This document shows, one piece after another, positions 1 through 10,794 of a DNA stretch of 64,000 nt. Each line of letters starts with the position of its first letter. Position 1 is the stretch's first letter. The notes beneath the pieces were generated by a model. That model saw nothing but the letters and a program-made list of their open reading frames with translations, had not been told where the DNA came from and did no database searches. This DNA is from Nitzschia sp. DOCU1 (lineage: Eukaryota > Bacillariophyta > Bacillariophyceae > Bacillariales > Bacillariaceae). The position numbers and the translations under genes were made by a program. The stretch spans positions 3,410,001 to 3,474,000 of the forward strand of contig OX595989.1 in the NCBI GenBank assembly GCA_951394045.1. The letters run 5' to 3'.

Positions 1-696
1 CGTTCACTTTGAACGTATAGGTTTGAGTGCTGACGGTTTCGATCTCCATTTCGCAACGTCCAGCCAAGACGTCGTCGACTTCGTTAAAAAAGATGTCGAA
101 GTAGATCTTGCCTTTGAACCCACTCGCAGCCCAATCGATCCAATAACCTTTTATGTCAGGAAAGTTGTAGTCGGCACTGAACGTGTACGCGCCATCTTCC
201 GGGCAGTCCCCAATCTTGGAGCCATCTTCATTGGAGCGATAGTAGTCAGGACAAACTGGGACTTCCGTTGCTTCCAGCATAGACTGCTGAAATGTCTTAT
301 ACCCAGCTATCGAGAAACTTATAGTCGAATTGATGTATAATATGTCATCCTCAGACGCACCGACCGCGTCTACGAGCCCGTCGTAGACCACTTTTTGGAG
401 AGTTGGTTCGAACGCAAAACATGCCTCAGTTAGCAAAGCATGGCCAATTACCTATGACCATCAAGGCGGCCATAATTCGCATATTCTTACTTACATTCTC
501 CTCCAACCATCTCGGAAGTACCAAAAGTGCACTCGAAGCCTTCCGTGCACAGCGTCGTGAAATTCAGGGCAACCGGGAGGCTTTCGTCGCATGTGATGTT
601 TTCAAGGACCCTCATCTTCAAGGCCGAAACCGTGGGCTGAAGAAAGGAGGAAACAAACAAAGTGCATTTCAACGCGTTCATTATTGAAGGTGTCAT
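1..696 (-). CDS. Type I membrane protein family, copy 1 (3' end outside window)
   Basis: Two exons read on the minus strand: exon 1 696-495, donor GTAAGT; exon 2 from 390 and open through the window edge. The phase-1 join is the same as in the two neighbouring paralogues. Exon 1 encodes a hydrophobic signal peptide ending near TVSALK (start at 696, or at the Met at 681) and a short Cys-containing segment. Exon 2 encodes a lumenal domain with the family signature GDCPEDGAYTF, an aromatic-rich WAASGF segment and LAGRCEMEIET. The membrane segment and tail expected from the paralogues lie beyond the edge. Function is unknown. The CP-x-x-G-x-Y spacing with paired cysteines loosely recalls ML (MD-2-related lipid-recognition) domains, which is only a suggestion. 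The acceptor before exon 2 has a poor pyrimidine tract, so its exact position is less certain than the donor. Confidence 0.72.
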
Positions 697-1513
697 GTTA
701 AACCTGGAACTGAAAGAGAAATGTGAATCCTTTGACGGATTTTTCTGAGATCTTCGTGCAAGCGGAGTTTATGGCAGCGGTTGGAAATTCGATGACCGAG
801 CCTTCAACATGTGGCAATTTTGTTGCACATAGCGAACGGCGTGCTCGAAGTGCATCTCAGGCTTAAATGGGCTTTAAAATTTGGTTACCTTCAACCTCAC
901 ACCGTGCGCTCGAAGTCGCCAAACGAAAGGCAAAGTTGCGCCTTGGCGACCAAATCGCCATGTGTCTTTGATAAAAAGATATCGAAAATAACATACATGG
1001 CTCATGCCCAGTGGATTGAGCAGCTTGTGGACGCCACATGTATTATCATCGGATGCCATTGTAAGAGGATACCAGTATCGGATTTTGTCGATTTCAAGGT
1101 CTCGAACAAGACGAAAGTTTTGTGCTGTACGCGAACCGGATTCGATTGACCGCGAAGGTGATAATGCTACATACTTACTGCTATTAAAGCCGCGAAAAGT
1201 ACGCGCTTTCCAGTTAGCAGCAACCATGACAATCAAAGAGGCACTATGAGTGTAGCATCAGGACAAAATATTGCCGGGCCCAGCGCCCCCTTGAAAATTT
1301 GACTTACTGGGACGACTAGATAGGAACCGGAAGTCGATAGCAGAAACCAGCCGTCGACTTCGTCTACGTGCGACGACAAATGCAATGTGATCTAAAAGCC
1401 GAACGTATCGGAATGCAAGATATAATTTTACATCGAAAATAGTTGGATCCCGAGTATACAATTGGTTCAACCCACCAACTACACCCTCTCCTCAGGCCAT
1501 GGCGATCGTCCTC
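697..1513. other. Intergenic, no supported gene
   Basis: Overlapping open frames of 60-120 codons occur on both strands, but none has a signal peptide, a known domain or a paralogue in the window. It probably holds the upstream region of copy 1 and the 3' flank of copy 2. Confidence 0.5.
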
Positions 1514-2480
1514 TTATATGACTGGACCAGCGCAGGCGTACCTAGGCGACACGCTGGCATTCTCTGCTAGTGCTAATGGTCGGAAACTTCCCTTGATGAC
1601 TGGGTCGTTCCCAGCTTCCATCCGGCTGTAGTCTGTCGAAAGGTCTTGAGTGGTGGCATCGGAAGGAAGCGTCTTGGCTCGAGCCTTTCGCTTGGCACGG
1701 CAGGATCTGATAATAGAGTACAACACATAAAAAACAAACAAGCCCAATAGCGTTAGGGCCGCAATAGCGCCAGCCTTTCCCGACGGAGCGGACGCAAAGG
1801 TGCTCTTGTCGTAGGAGCCGGTGACCATCGTCTCAGCTCCAACCGAGCACCGCCCTACCAGTTGCTTCTGGAAAAAGATGTCAAGAACAATTTCTCCTTG
1901 ATACCCTGAAGATGCCCAATCCATAAAGCCAGATGATGGAGCGGGGAATCTGTAACTCGAGTCAAACATGTATCGCCCATCAGCGGGGCAGTCACCGTAC
2001 ATATTGTAGTCGTTCGCAGTGAACGTGCTGCATACAGGAACCTTAACATTGTCGACCAGTTTGTGTTTAAACGTCGTGACTCCTCCGATACCCAAGCTCA
2101 TCGACGCGTCCATATAGAAATAATCATCAGCCGTGGCGTTGAAGTATTCCTGAAGGCCATCGTAGACGACTGTGTTCGGAACGAGGAGTTGGGGCAGAGG
2201 GAACGTGTGAGAAAACAAGCAGCAGTAAGAGCAGTAGTTCTGGGATGATCGATCAGTCGCCAATGTAGCTCGTCAATGCACCTCAAAGATACTCACAGCT
2301 CCCAGATACGCTCTCCGTTTGCCCAAAAGTGCACAGACTATTGTCGCTACAAATGGATCCCAGTGATGCTTTGACCGGCCGGTTATCACAAATCATGGAG
2401 TTCTTGTTAACCTTCATGTCCAAGGCCGAAGCCATTGTGAGCAAGAGAGGAGATACGAGGTAAACCCGAGAGACCGTCAT
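1514..2480 (-). CDS. Type I membrane protein family, copy 2
   Basis: Exon 1 is 2480-2297 (donor GTGAGT) and exon 2 is 2169-1514 (acceptor CACAG); the phase-1 join gives 279 residues. The start chosen is the ATG at 2480, which puts a signal peptide (MTVSRVYLVSPLLLTMASA) at the N-terminus; the frame is open further upstream but that extension looks like leader. The lumenal part has Cys pairs around CDNRPV and SLCTFG, then GDCPADGRYMF, WASSGYQGEIVLDIFF and LVGRCSVGAETMVTGS. One membrane helix follows (AIAALTLLGLFVFYVLYSII), with a basic stop-transfer stretch (RSCRAKRKARAK) and a cytosolic tail of about 55 residues. No known enzyme motif is visible. The tandem arrangement with copies 1 and 3 suggests local duplication; the cargo or ligand is unknown. 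Confidence 0.8.
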
Positions 2481-3340
2481 GTTGATGAAGAAACAATTCT
2501 GTTTGTGATGATGTTGAATGAAGATCACCGAGTTCCGAAAGGAAGTGTGCGAGTTGAGATGCTGCAGGAACATCCCACTGTCATGTTGGCCATGCGTTGG
2601 TTGGATGCAGATCGGCCGTTTCGCGGGTTTTACGCTCTATCTCTTTCGGCGAAAGACTCGCCAATCGTGCTTCGACCGTCTGTGCATATAGATCCAATAG
2701 CCGTTGAGTCGCCTGCATTAGCTGGAATCTCCGTTGCGCTCAAACTTATTCTAAATAACCATGTCAACTGGAGTGACGGGCTTGGTTACTTAGGAAATGA
2801 ATGTCTAGCCCTGGAGATCCTAAATTTCAAATTTTGGAAACTACATCGGCACGAAAGTTGACGCCACATCCAAGCAAGGAACGAGCAATTGGACTACCCT
2901 AGCTAGGCTCCTTGTTGAATCTACTACTTAGTAGCAGCGAGAAAATGAATCATAGTGAGTGATTGATTCAGCATGTTGTGACCAACGTTGGCGCCGTACT
3001 TGCCTTTCAGAGGCTACTACTAGTGACCACTTTGGTAATACCCCTCCTGCAGCGAGATAGACTCTGAGAGGGCGTTGATCATCAACGGCAGCATGATAGT
3101 ATTATAAGGTAATGACCCTCGCTGTGAGCCCCAGAACGTTGTGGTACTACTTTGGGAGAGATCGACGCAATTTTTCGAGTACGTGGTGGTGTACTCTTGC
3201 ATATACTAGTGCGACGAGCTTTTGCTCCTTGTTGCTCTTATCATATCCTTCTTTCATGCCAATGAAATAACACTATCTATATCATATTATTAACAAAATA
3301 ATGAAGACACCTGAGCTGACACTGTCAGCACAGTCATTGA
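2481..3340. other. Intergenic, no supported gene
   Basis: This stretch holds the upstream region of copy 2 and the 3' flank of copy 3. A 118-codon plus-strand frame from about 2505 overlaps the copy 2 leader and has no recognisable domain. AT-rich sequence near 3240-3300 may be untranslated. Confidence 0.45.
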
Positions 3341-4233
3341 TTACATCAGATATGTTCCATCCTTCTTGTTCTTGGTCCGACGACCACCACGACCAACCTT
3401 GCTGGCCTGATGGTAATCGATGGTCGGTGTCTCATCGTCGGCAGCCAACAACGCGTCGTCTCGCGTTGACTTTGGTTTCCTGCAGCAGGTATACATGCAG
3501 CACACAAACACCAAGGCGAGTGATCCCAACACGGCAAATGCTGTCGTCTTGGCCGATGGTACCGTCGAAAAGGCACCTTTCTCAAACGAGCCCGTAACAT
3601 AGGTTTCAAACTTCATGGTACACAATCCCACCAAATCCATCGATCGAGCCAAATGCATTTCCACCACAATTTCACCCGCCCATCCACTCGAGGCCCAACC
3701 CAAATAGTCGGAATCGACTTCTGGCATATTATAGGTTGTATCGAATGCATAGGTGCCGTCGTTGGGACAGGCTCCATTTTCATTGTTTTCGCCCGCAGTC
3801 AAGGCGTCATTGCAAACGGGCATTTCGATATTTTCAATCAAATTTTGTTCATGCGTATATCCCGTCAAGTGAAAGTAGAGATTGGCATTCATGATCAAAC
3901 TGTCTTCGTCCGTCGCATTGAAGGCATCGACTAAACCATAATAAGTGACTACACGTGGGGGTACGAGAACAATCATCATGAGACGACACACGAGACACAC
4001 AAGGTCACCCCACGCAAAACCCCACCCCCCACAAACGACTTACATTTTCCTTCCATCGTCTCAACATCCCCAAACGTACACAAGTTATCACCATCGCAAA
4101 TGTAGTCAAATGAGAGTTTGACGGCCCGACTCTCACACGTCATCTTCTTTAATAGGATATCCAAAGCCGACGCATTTGACCAAAGCAGCAACGCCGAAAG
4201 AACAGCAAGGCTTTTAGAAGAGGAAACAACCAT
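3341..4233 (-). CDS. Type I membrane protein family, copy 3
   Basis: Exon 1 is 4233-4044 (donor GTAAGT) and exon 2 is 3948-3341 (acceptor GTGTAG); phase 1, 265 residues. The signal peptide is MVVSSSKSLAVLSALLLWSNASA. The ectodomain repeats the family pattern: MTCESRAVKLSF and NLCTFGDVETMEGKC in exon 1, then GACPNDGTYAFDTTYNMPE, WASSGWAGEIVVEMH and LVGLCTMKFETYVTGS in exon 2. The membrane helix is TAFAVLGSLALVFVCCMYTCC, followed by a basic tail rich in Arg and Lys (GRGGRRTKNKKDG). The shared intron position and phase across all three copies show descent from one two-exon gene. Role unknown; cell-surface or endomembrane location is inferred from topology. Confidence 0.82.
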
Positions 4234-5214
4234 GGTCGTACCAGTGCCAATATCTAAACAAGAAGAAGAAGAAGAAGTTCGACTGTTATTGTTGTTGTTG
4301 TTATTGCTGTCGGCGGGAGTTGCTGCCCAAAAGATGTGAGCACTATGGAAATCGATAGTCGTTCACAAGCCAAAACGCTTCCGATGGCTTGCGCGTTTTG
4401 CTAAATGGACATGCTACCCGATACATGTTTCTTTCCGTTGATTACGATACATAGCCATTTGGCGGTGCGCAATCGAATTCACCATTACATGCTAAAAAGC
4501 CTGGTCATATCTTTCGGATGGTTACTTAGATTGAGGGACCACATGTTTCATGTCGCAGGTATTTGAATGCATCGACTTCTGATTTGAACAAATGTCTTTT
4601 GTACGTCATTTGTGTACAATCACTACCGACAGGGTTCTGTTTTGACTCGAAAGAGTGTTCCTTCCCTTGAAAGGGGAAATTGGAATCCGATTCACTGGTG
4701 TAGACCTCTGGTACACTTCTACGCAATGACTCAGAATTACCCGGCCGGCGATTGCCTCGTAGACTCTCTTACATTTTGTACACAAAATGTCGGCAAGATC
4801 CATTTTCATCCATCCGACTCCCTCGCAATCGTCGTTTTGCAATCGAACCACTCGCAAACGAAGACAAACCCCCATCCCAAATCACCCACAAAAAACATCA
4901 AGTCGAACCAAACAAACGACGTCCGGATCACATTGATTGCAAGGACCCATCCGAACAAGGTACGACCATGAGGATTGCTTTCTGTGATGGATGGATGAAT
5001 GAATGGATCAATCAATGATGGCGACCGAAGAAGAATGGACGAGGATGAGAGAATTACTTTTTCATCCTCACAATGGTTGCTGCTTTCATCGATGTTAACT
5101 ATGCCATTATGATGAATGTGATGTGGTTAACATGTCTGCCATTTGAAATCTCACATGTCACACATCTTTCCTCCTCCCACCGATACTTCAGTCAAGTTAA
5201 GTTACATATCAACC
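4234..5214. other. Intergenic between divergent genes
   Basis: This gap separates the copy 3 start (minus) from the DUF6824 gene start (plus). It contains short GAA and TTG triplet runs near 4260-4310. Overlapping frames of 60-119 codons between 4520 and 5020 occur on both strands and show no domain. Promoters for both genes presumably lie here. Confidence 0.45.
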
Positions 5215-7013
5215 ATGGCTCGTGCGACTCGTGCTTCTCGTGGCGGCAAGGCTGAAGAGGAACCTGCCAAGAAGGAGGAATCCAAGAAAGAAGAATCCAA
5301 AAAGGAAGAGCCCAAGAAGAAGGAAACACCCAAGAAGAGTGCTGCTCCCAAGAAGGCCATCAAGGCCACGGCAGCTGCCGCCGCCAAGGAAGAAGCTGCC
5401 AAGAAGGCTGCCGCTGACAAGAAAAAGGCAGAAGAAGCTGAACCCGTAGCCGAGGCAGAGGTTGTAGAAGAAAAGGAGGAGGAGCCCGAGGCCAAGCCCG
5501 CCCCCAAGAAGCGCGGACGCGGCAAGAGGGAAAAGGACGACACTGCCAAGGAAAAGGAAGAAGCTCCTGCCAAGAAGGATGATAAGAAGGAAGAAGCCAA
5601 GGAGGAGAGCAAGGAAGAGACCGAAAAGCCTGCTTCGAAGAAGGCTAAGAAAGATGATAAGAAGGCGGCCGCTGAAGAAAAGAAGGAGGAAGAAAAGGAA
5701 GAAGTTATCGATGACGCAAACGCTATCTGGTCTCCTACTGAGTTTGATGTCTTGTCGGGACGTGGGGCCAGCGTTAACTCTCACGGAGTAAGTGCTTCAA
5801 GTACATTGTTGTTTTATTGCATTTCTTGTCTCGTTACTCACATACCCCACTCACTCCTTCTTCAGGGTAACAAGAAGTTTCGTGCTCTGTGCTTTGCCCG
5901 CAAGCCCGAGTTTGAAGCGGGAAATCACGCTGCCAAGCGTCGCATTGCTACAGAGATTGTAGATGCCGTCTTCAACGGCGGTGAAGCTCGTTTCCTCAAG
6001 CGCAATTCCGAAAAGGGACCCTGGCTCGAGCTCAACAAGGAGCAGGCAATCTTGAAGGCTTGCCAGGTCATGCGTGACTACAAGCGTCCGGATCGTCTTG
6101 CCATTCGGGAAATGATGATGCAGAACGGACAAGCTCGCAAGCGATCTCGTCAAGTCGAGTCCACTCCCATGTTGGATATTGTAAGTACCTTGTATGGCGT
6201 GTTTGCTTCTGATTGTTTCAGGAACTAGGATTCTAATCGGTTCGATTCCGCCCCCTTGTTTCTTGCAGCCCGTCCCTGCTGGACCCTTGGAGCCGATCAT
6301 TGAGAACCCTTTTGGAGTTGGAAACAACGACGTCTTGTGTGGTCGTGGGGCCTTTGTGAATGGTAAGTTGTATTTATGGTTTGACTCTCGTGGCACTTGA
6401 TGTTCTTGCGTTGGCGCCCCATGCTCACTATGTCTCGTTTTGCACCCATCCCGTTCGTTCAGGACACGTTGGTAACCAGCGCTTGCGACTTTTGGCCCAA
6501 CAACGCAAGGCTAACTTTGATGCTGGAAACTACACTGAAAAGCGCGCCTTGGCTTCAGAAATCGTCACGATTCTCAAAGCTTTGGATCCTCCTGGTCGTT
6601 TCCTCAAGCGGGCTTCCAAGAAGGGGGCAGCCGAAGAAGGCAAGGAGGATGAAAAGGCTGCTGCTGCCGATGACGAAAAGAAGGAACAAGAATGCGAGTG
6701 GGAAGAATTGAGCGACGAAAAGTCAATTCATAAGGCCTGCCAAGTCATGCGTGACATTGACCGTCCTGATCGCAAGGATCGTGAAGAGCGTCGGGCCAAG
6801 AAGAAGCAAAAGCAGTTGGAGGGCAAGACTGGCAATAAGGAAGACGACAAGAAGGATGAAAAGGACGATACCAAGAAGGAAGAGACTAGTGCTGAAAAGG
6901 CGGCAGTTGCTGAAGCCGTTGCTGCCACTGAAGAGGCCTTGGACAAGGCTTTGGATGCGGCTGGAACCAAGAAGGAAGACAAAAAGGCCGACGGCAAGTC
7001 TGTGGAAGTTTAG
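5215..7013 (+). CDS. Tandem DUF6824 protein with Lys/Glu/Ala-rich tails
   Basis: Four exons: 5215-5787, 5866-6180, 6269-6362 and 6463-7013, with GTAAGT donors and introns of 78, 88 and 100 bp; 510 residues. The start is the ATG in AACCATGGCT, a good eukaryotic context. Residues 1 to about 175 are low-complexity KKEE/AAKE repeats resembling linker-histone or HMG tails. Two DUF6824 domains follow. The first has DVLSGRGASVNSHGGNKKFR, a FLKR segment and QAILKACQVMRDYKRPDR. The second has DVLCGRGAFVNGHVGNQRLR, GRFLKRAS and KSIHKACQVMRDIDRPDR. The first and third introns fall at equivalent places, inside each GRG...HxGN motif, though in different phases. This supports internal duplication of an intron-bearing domain. 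The C-terminus is again Lys/Glu/Ala-rich. DUF6824 is of unknown function; the charged tails suggest a nuclear, chromatin or nucleic-acid role, which is inference. Confidence 0.9.
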
Positions 7014-7444
7014 GTGCCTTGGGCGGGGGGAAGAACCATCCATCATTATATGTTTTTGAGCAGAGCGAGAGGCGCTCTTGCAATACCTACTACCAATCGA
7101 AATCATGACTTTTCACTTGTGTATCAGATAAAAGTATAGCGGATCAATATTAGTTTATCAGTATGCATACTTGTAGTCCCAATAGTCTTAGAGAGGGGAA
7201 CGTGCATGGAACGAACGCCCGTCCAACCCCCAAAACCATTAGCACCCCACATTCCGTCTCCTTGGTGGCCAAGGATTTGAGCACATTGCTCACCTAGAGC
7301 TCTCTTCGTTGCCTTAATAGTAGAAATGTAGCTACCGTAGAGTGTTTATATTGATATCGCCTCTACAGTCTTAGAAGATACAAGACAATAACAAAAATTG
7401 CTAGCTCGACTCAAAGGGTGCACATATCTTGCTACGTCTTAGAC
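7014..7444. other. Convergent intergenic gap
   Basis: This lies between the 3' ends of the DUF6824 gene (plus) and the Rdx-like gene (minus). It is probably the two 3' untranslated regions; no coding signal is seen. Confidence 0.5.
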
Positions 7445-8462
7445 CTAGTCATTGGAAGGCTTGTGTGAGTTGCGGTCCGTAGGATGGTCTAAACCCAAAG
7501 CCGCAGCCTTGGCCTTGAGCATTTCTAAACGTACATTGGACTCGTCCTCCCCATATACCGTTGACGGTCGTCTCCGCCTTCTAGCCCGAGAAATCGCCAC
7601 TTCCAATTCTTGCATGCTCACAAAGATAATGTTTCCTCCCAAACTATCTCGATCCTTCTTCCCCACGGTCGGTATTACCACTTTGCCATCCACCATTACT
7701 TCAAACGTTGGACGTGCCGTCTCCGCCTTTTCACCGCTCATTTCTACCTTGGGCAAAATGACCTTGTCCAAAATAATATCCGGGTGTGCATCTTTCAATT
7801 TCTTGGCTACCGTCAAAAAATAGGGTTTCATCCCCGATTCTGCCGAATACCGAACGGCCACTGGAACGCGCTTGGTCTGTAAAATAAAGAAAGGGAATGC
7901 GTGTAAGTTTAGCCAACTCCCTTGACATCACGAACGAACGAACGAACAAATAAAATACCTGCATGGTCAGGAACTTTTGGAACGTCAATGGTGGCGAAGA
8001 GGGCGACACCGTTTCGGACAGGGGCGCCGAGTCCAACAATGAGGGGGAGGACGACGACAACGACGACGACCCAAACGTCAAAGAAGTTGTATTGATCCAA
8101 GAAGGTACTTTTCGTTTGAGATTTCTTTCGTGGGCACTTACAAGCAGCTTTTCCGTTTCACCAACTAGTTCATCAATCATGTTGACTTCTTCCTCAGGAC
8201 TTTTAAACACAACGTCAGCGTAAATACCCCCATTGACAGCTTCCGCAATATCGGACATGGCGGAGGAATCAGCTGACATTTTCCTGAATACTTTGGACGT
8301 GACGCGGCCATTTCCAACTCCAAAGGCAGCATCGACAGAATGCTGCTCCGCGATCAGAACCAGCAGGAGCAACGGCAGCAGCACTGTGAAGGAGGAAGAT
8401 AATTGGAATCCAACCACCCTCCTTGAGTCTGATCGTTCTGTCGTTCGGCGCTTCATCATCAT
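7445..8462 (-). CDS. SelW/Rdx-like thioredoxin-fold protein lacking the redox motif
   Basis: Exon 1 is 8462-7959 and exon 2 is 7876-7445, joined in phase 0 (donor GTATTT, acceptor TTTTACAG), 311 residues. The start is the first of three consecutive Met codons, placing a strong hydrophobic signal (FTVLLPLLLLVLIAEQ) near the N-terminus. It ends at VDAAFGVG, close to the diatom plastid-import ASAF pattern, so plastid import is possible. A Ser-rich linker precedes the C-terminal domain. That domain starts VAVRYSAESGMKPYF and continues KKLKDAHPDI and PTFEVMVDGKVV, matching selenoprotein W/Rdx proteins (beta-x-x-x-U-G-x-K-P, then FEVMV-GK). The family's CxxU/CxxC is replaced here by SAES, so thiol redox chemistry by that motif is not possible. 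The C-terminal 50 residues are basic and unassigned. The donor choice is supported by frame continuity; an alternative GTAAGT donor near 8133 gives no sensible join. Confidence 0.72.
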
Positions 8463-9315
8463 GGTTAACGATGGGATTCCGTTTTGAAGATTAATGAGGG
8501 CGGGGAGGTGTTTAATTTCGTGTAGTTTTTGCTGTCTCACCAAAGGTTGAATGAAATCAGCTGTCGTTGACACCCTGCCCTTTTGCAGCAGCAGTTAAAA
8601 ATAGAAGTGGTAGTGATAGCGGTACTATTGCCAACAGATAACACTAATCGTATGGCAACGGGAACTCCACTGACAACGACCACGACAACGACAAGAGGAG
8701 AAGAATTGTGTGCGTTGCTAGAGAGAAAAAGAATTTGCGGACGGCTGCAACGAACGACGACCACGCAAGTTTTGAAGACTCAAAAATGGCGAATCTCCCG
8801 ACTGCAAGTTTGGCGTGCCAGGTGGAGATACGACAACGAATGACGTAGGCCCCGGGCAAGGCCGTAGGTATCGATCCGTAGGTATATAGCTACTTTGCTC
8901 CTGATTGGGCGTCAACAAAGAATATGCATGCGAGCATGTCTCGGACGAAGAGCTATGAGGGCTAGTACTAACACGGTGTTGCTACGGGGGTAGCATTCAG
9001 GCAACTGCAGAAGGGAGAGGAAGAAAAGATGGTCGATAGCAAGTACTAAAAGTGGTATTAAAAAGTAGTATTGAAGAAGCAAGCAACCACAGCGACAAGA
9101 ACAAGAAATACCGAGCAAGTGCGCGGCGGCGGCGCAGCGTATGGTCCCGTTCTGCGAAGTGACTCCTCTTCGCGACAAAATCCAACGACATCCATCGAAG
9201 GAAGGACTGCTACTAGCAGAGATTACATACAAAATAGTAGCACTAGTAGTAGTTGTAGCAGCTTCATTCGATATACCTGCTGTGGGCCCCCGTTGTGAGA
9301 TTTGTGCTTCAGGAC
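8463..9315. other. Intergenic, no supported gene
   Basis: This is the upstream region of the Rdx-like gene and the 3' flank of the next minus-strand gene. Short overlapping frames on both strands have no homology I recognise. Confidence 0.45.
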
Positions 9316-10110
9316 TCAAGAATCAAGAAACAAGGACGAAAGCTTCGCCCCCAGCGGCAGCTCCAAGTCCAGGTGTTCTTCTTCTTCTTTGTCATCCTGT
9401 TGATCAGCCGATCTATTGCCCCTAATATCAATGATATGTCCGGGGTTCGAACAAGAAGAAGCCACGACATCAGCAATGCATTCTCGTACTTGCTTTCTGC
9501 GACGACAGCGTGCTCCATTCGTCGCTTGCTTTACACCGCGATCGCGAGCAAGGCAAACAGAATCACTGTCCTCGACGTCTTCTTCTTCTTCTTGTTGACC
9601 TCGTTGCTCGCCGGCATCGGCCCTAACAATCTGAAGTGCGGCTGACAGAAGATTTTTCATATTCGTTGCCCTTGCTGTTGTCTTCTTTTTCCTCTGAGCA
9701 GTGGCATCGATAACATCGTCTGTCGCACCACTCCTGCTTGAGCTGGTCAGACGATGAGAAAAACAATAATCTGTAAAGCTTGAAGTCTCATCATCAAGGA
9801 GGCCACAATCCTCGTGGTCCTCTTGTTCTTCGTCGTTGCTCACAGGAAGCCTGACTCCCCCCACACTTTCAAAATAAGAAAAGAAAGAGACAGCGCTAGT
9901 ACTGCGGCAATTGAGTGTATCGATCTTGAGGTCGTCGGATTCGATTTCCCAAGGGCCTTCTTCGCGACGAAGGAACGCATTCGACGAGGACGACGAGGCT
10001 GTTGTAGTGGTGGCGGCATCCTCGCCTGTTACTGTTTGCTCTACTACCCCATCCCCAGAAGAGCGGGTATAGAGAAAGGATGAGTCGTCATATAGATTAG
10101 AAAGAAGCAT
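9316..10110 (-). CDS. Hypothetical acidic protein
   Basis: A single-exon frame of 264 codons from the ATG at 10110. The protein is Ser/Thr-, Asp/Glu- and Gln-rich, with runs such as AATTTTASSSSS, EQRGQQEEEEDVED and QQDDKEEEEHLDLELPL separated by basic patches (RKKKTTARAT, RCRRRKQVREC). No signal peptide, membrane segment or known domain is visible. The composition fits a disordered, possibly nuclear or regulatory protein, but no function can be assigned. Acceptance rests on frame length and on biased but non-repetitive composition. Confidence 0.5.
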   Translation of the reverse strand: MLLSNLYDDSSFLYTRSSGDGVVEQTVTGEDAATTTTASSSSSNAFLRREEGPWEIESDDLKIDTLNCRSTSAVSFFSYFESVGGVRLPVSNDEEQEDHEDCGLLDDETSSFTDYCFSHRLTSSSRSGATDDVIDATAQRKKKTTARATNMKNLLSAALQIVRADAGEQRGQQEEEEDVEDSDSVCLARDRGVKQATNGARCRRRKQVRECIADVVASSCSNPGHIIDIRGNRSADQQDDKEEEEHLDLELPLGAKLSSLFLDS

Positions 10111-10794
10111 TTTGGCTATAGTTTGGGGCAATCTAATTGTGCGTTTCAAAGGGAAATTGTGAGGCCAAAATATGTTTCGTTTCCACCAAAAGCACCACCA
10201 ATCCCGTATCTAACCCCACATCGAAAAAGTTGTGTTGCTTCAACATAGCACTTTATTGACAACGGGAGGGCTTTTCCCGGAGTCTTGCATGAGTCTTGCA
10301 CGAATATGCCTCTGAATATGTCCATGCAGTATGCCTGCCCGGTCTCACAGTTCGTTTGCTAACTAATGAAGCAAAAGTCACCCCAGAACAGAATCGAAAT
10401 GTTCTCGAGTCAGCGACAGCGTTGAAGGCATTTGTAGCCTTTGTCATTCAATGTTGATGGGCAATAATAATCGCATCATGGGAAAATCTTTTGTCCTTTG
10501 CAGGTTCGTGGATGCGCAATAAATTCGCCGGTCCTTCATGAACAAACACGCAAGAAACCAATTTTCTACCTCCAAACACTTCCTTCATCGCATGAAGTGC
10601 TTTCAACCAAGTCTTACCCTCTAACTAATTGTCATAATTCTTTGAAGATACATAGACAAGGGAGGACTCGTTGGCCGCGCTAAAAATCGCCGGACGCCCA
10701 TTTTGACCCTTCGTGGTGGTGGAATTCCAAAACATTCCCGCAGCCGCAAGGACGAGGGATTCAGAAATCTGTTGATCTTTCTTGAACTACCGGT
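10111..10794. other. Intergenic between divergent genes
   Basis: No coding signal seen. It presumably contains promoters of the hypothetical gene (minus) and the membrane protein at 10795 (plus). No signal-peptide exon for the latter could be found here. Confidence 0.45.

Noticed and set aside
874..1236. 120-codon minus-strand frame and overlapping plus-strand frames
   Set aside because: Open on several frames at once, no domain, no signal peptide and no paralogue; probably chance.
2505..2861. 118-codon plus-strand frame
   Set aside because: Overlaps the leader of copy 2 and has no recognisable features.
5202..5784. Long Leu/Ser-rich minus-strand frames resembling membrane proteins
   Set aside because: They are mirror images of the Lys/Glu/Ala-rich codons of the DUF6824 gene, which has consistent splice sites and domains.
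6225..6260. tRNA-like T-loop (GGTTCGATTCC)
   Set aside because: Lies inside intron 2 of the DUF6824 gene, with no acceptor stem or anticodon arm around it.
7800..7880. Possible selenocysteine UGA in the SelW-like domain
   Set aside because: The codons at the redox position read Ser-Ala-Glu-Ser; no in-frame TGA is present.
7909..8100. Valine-rich minus-strand frame as a membrane exon
   Set aside because: A hydrophobic run from GTC repeats; using it needs a 17-nt intron, while the straight frame joins exon 2 in phase.
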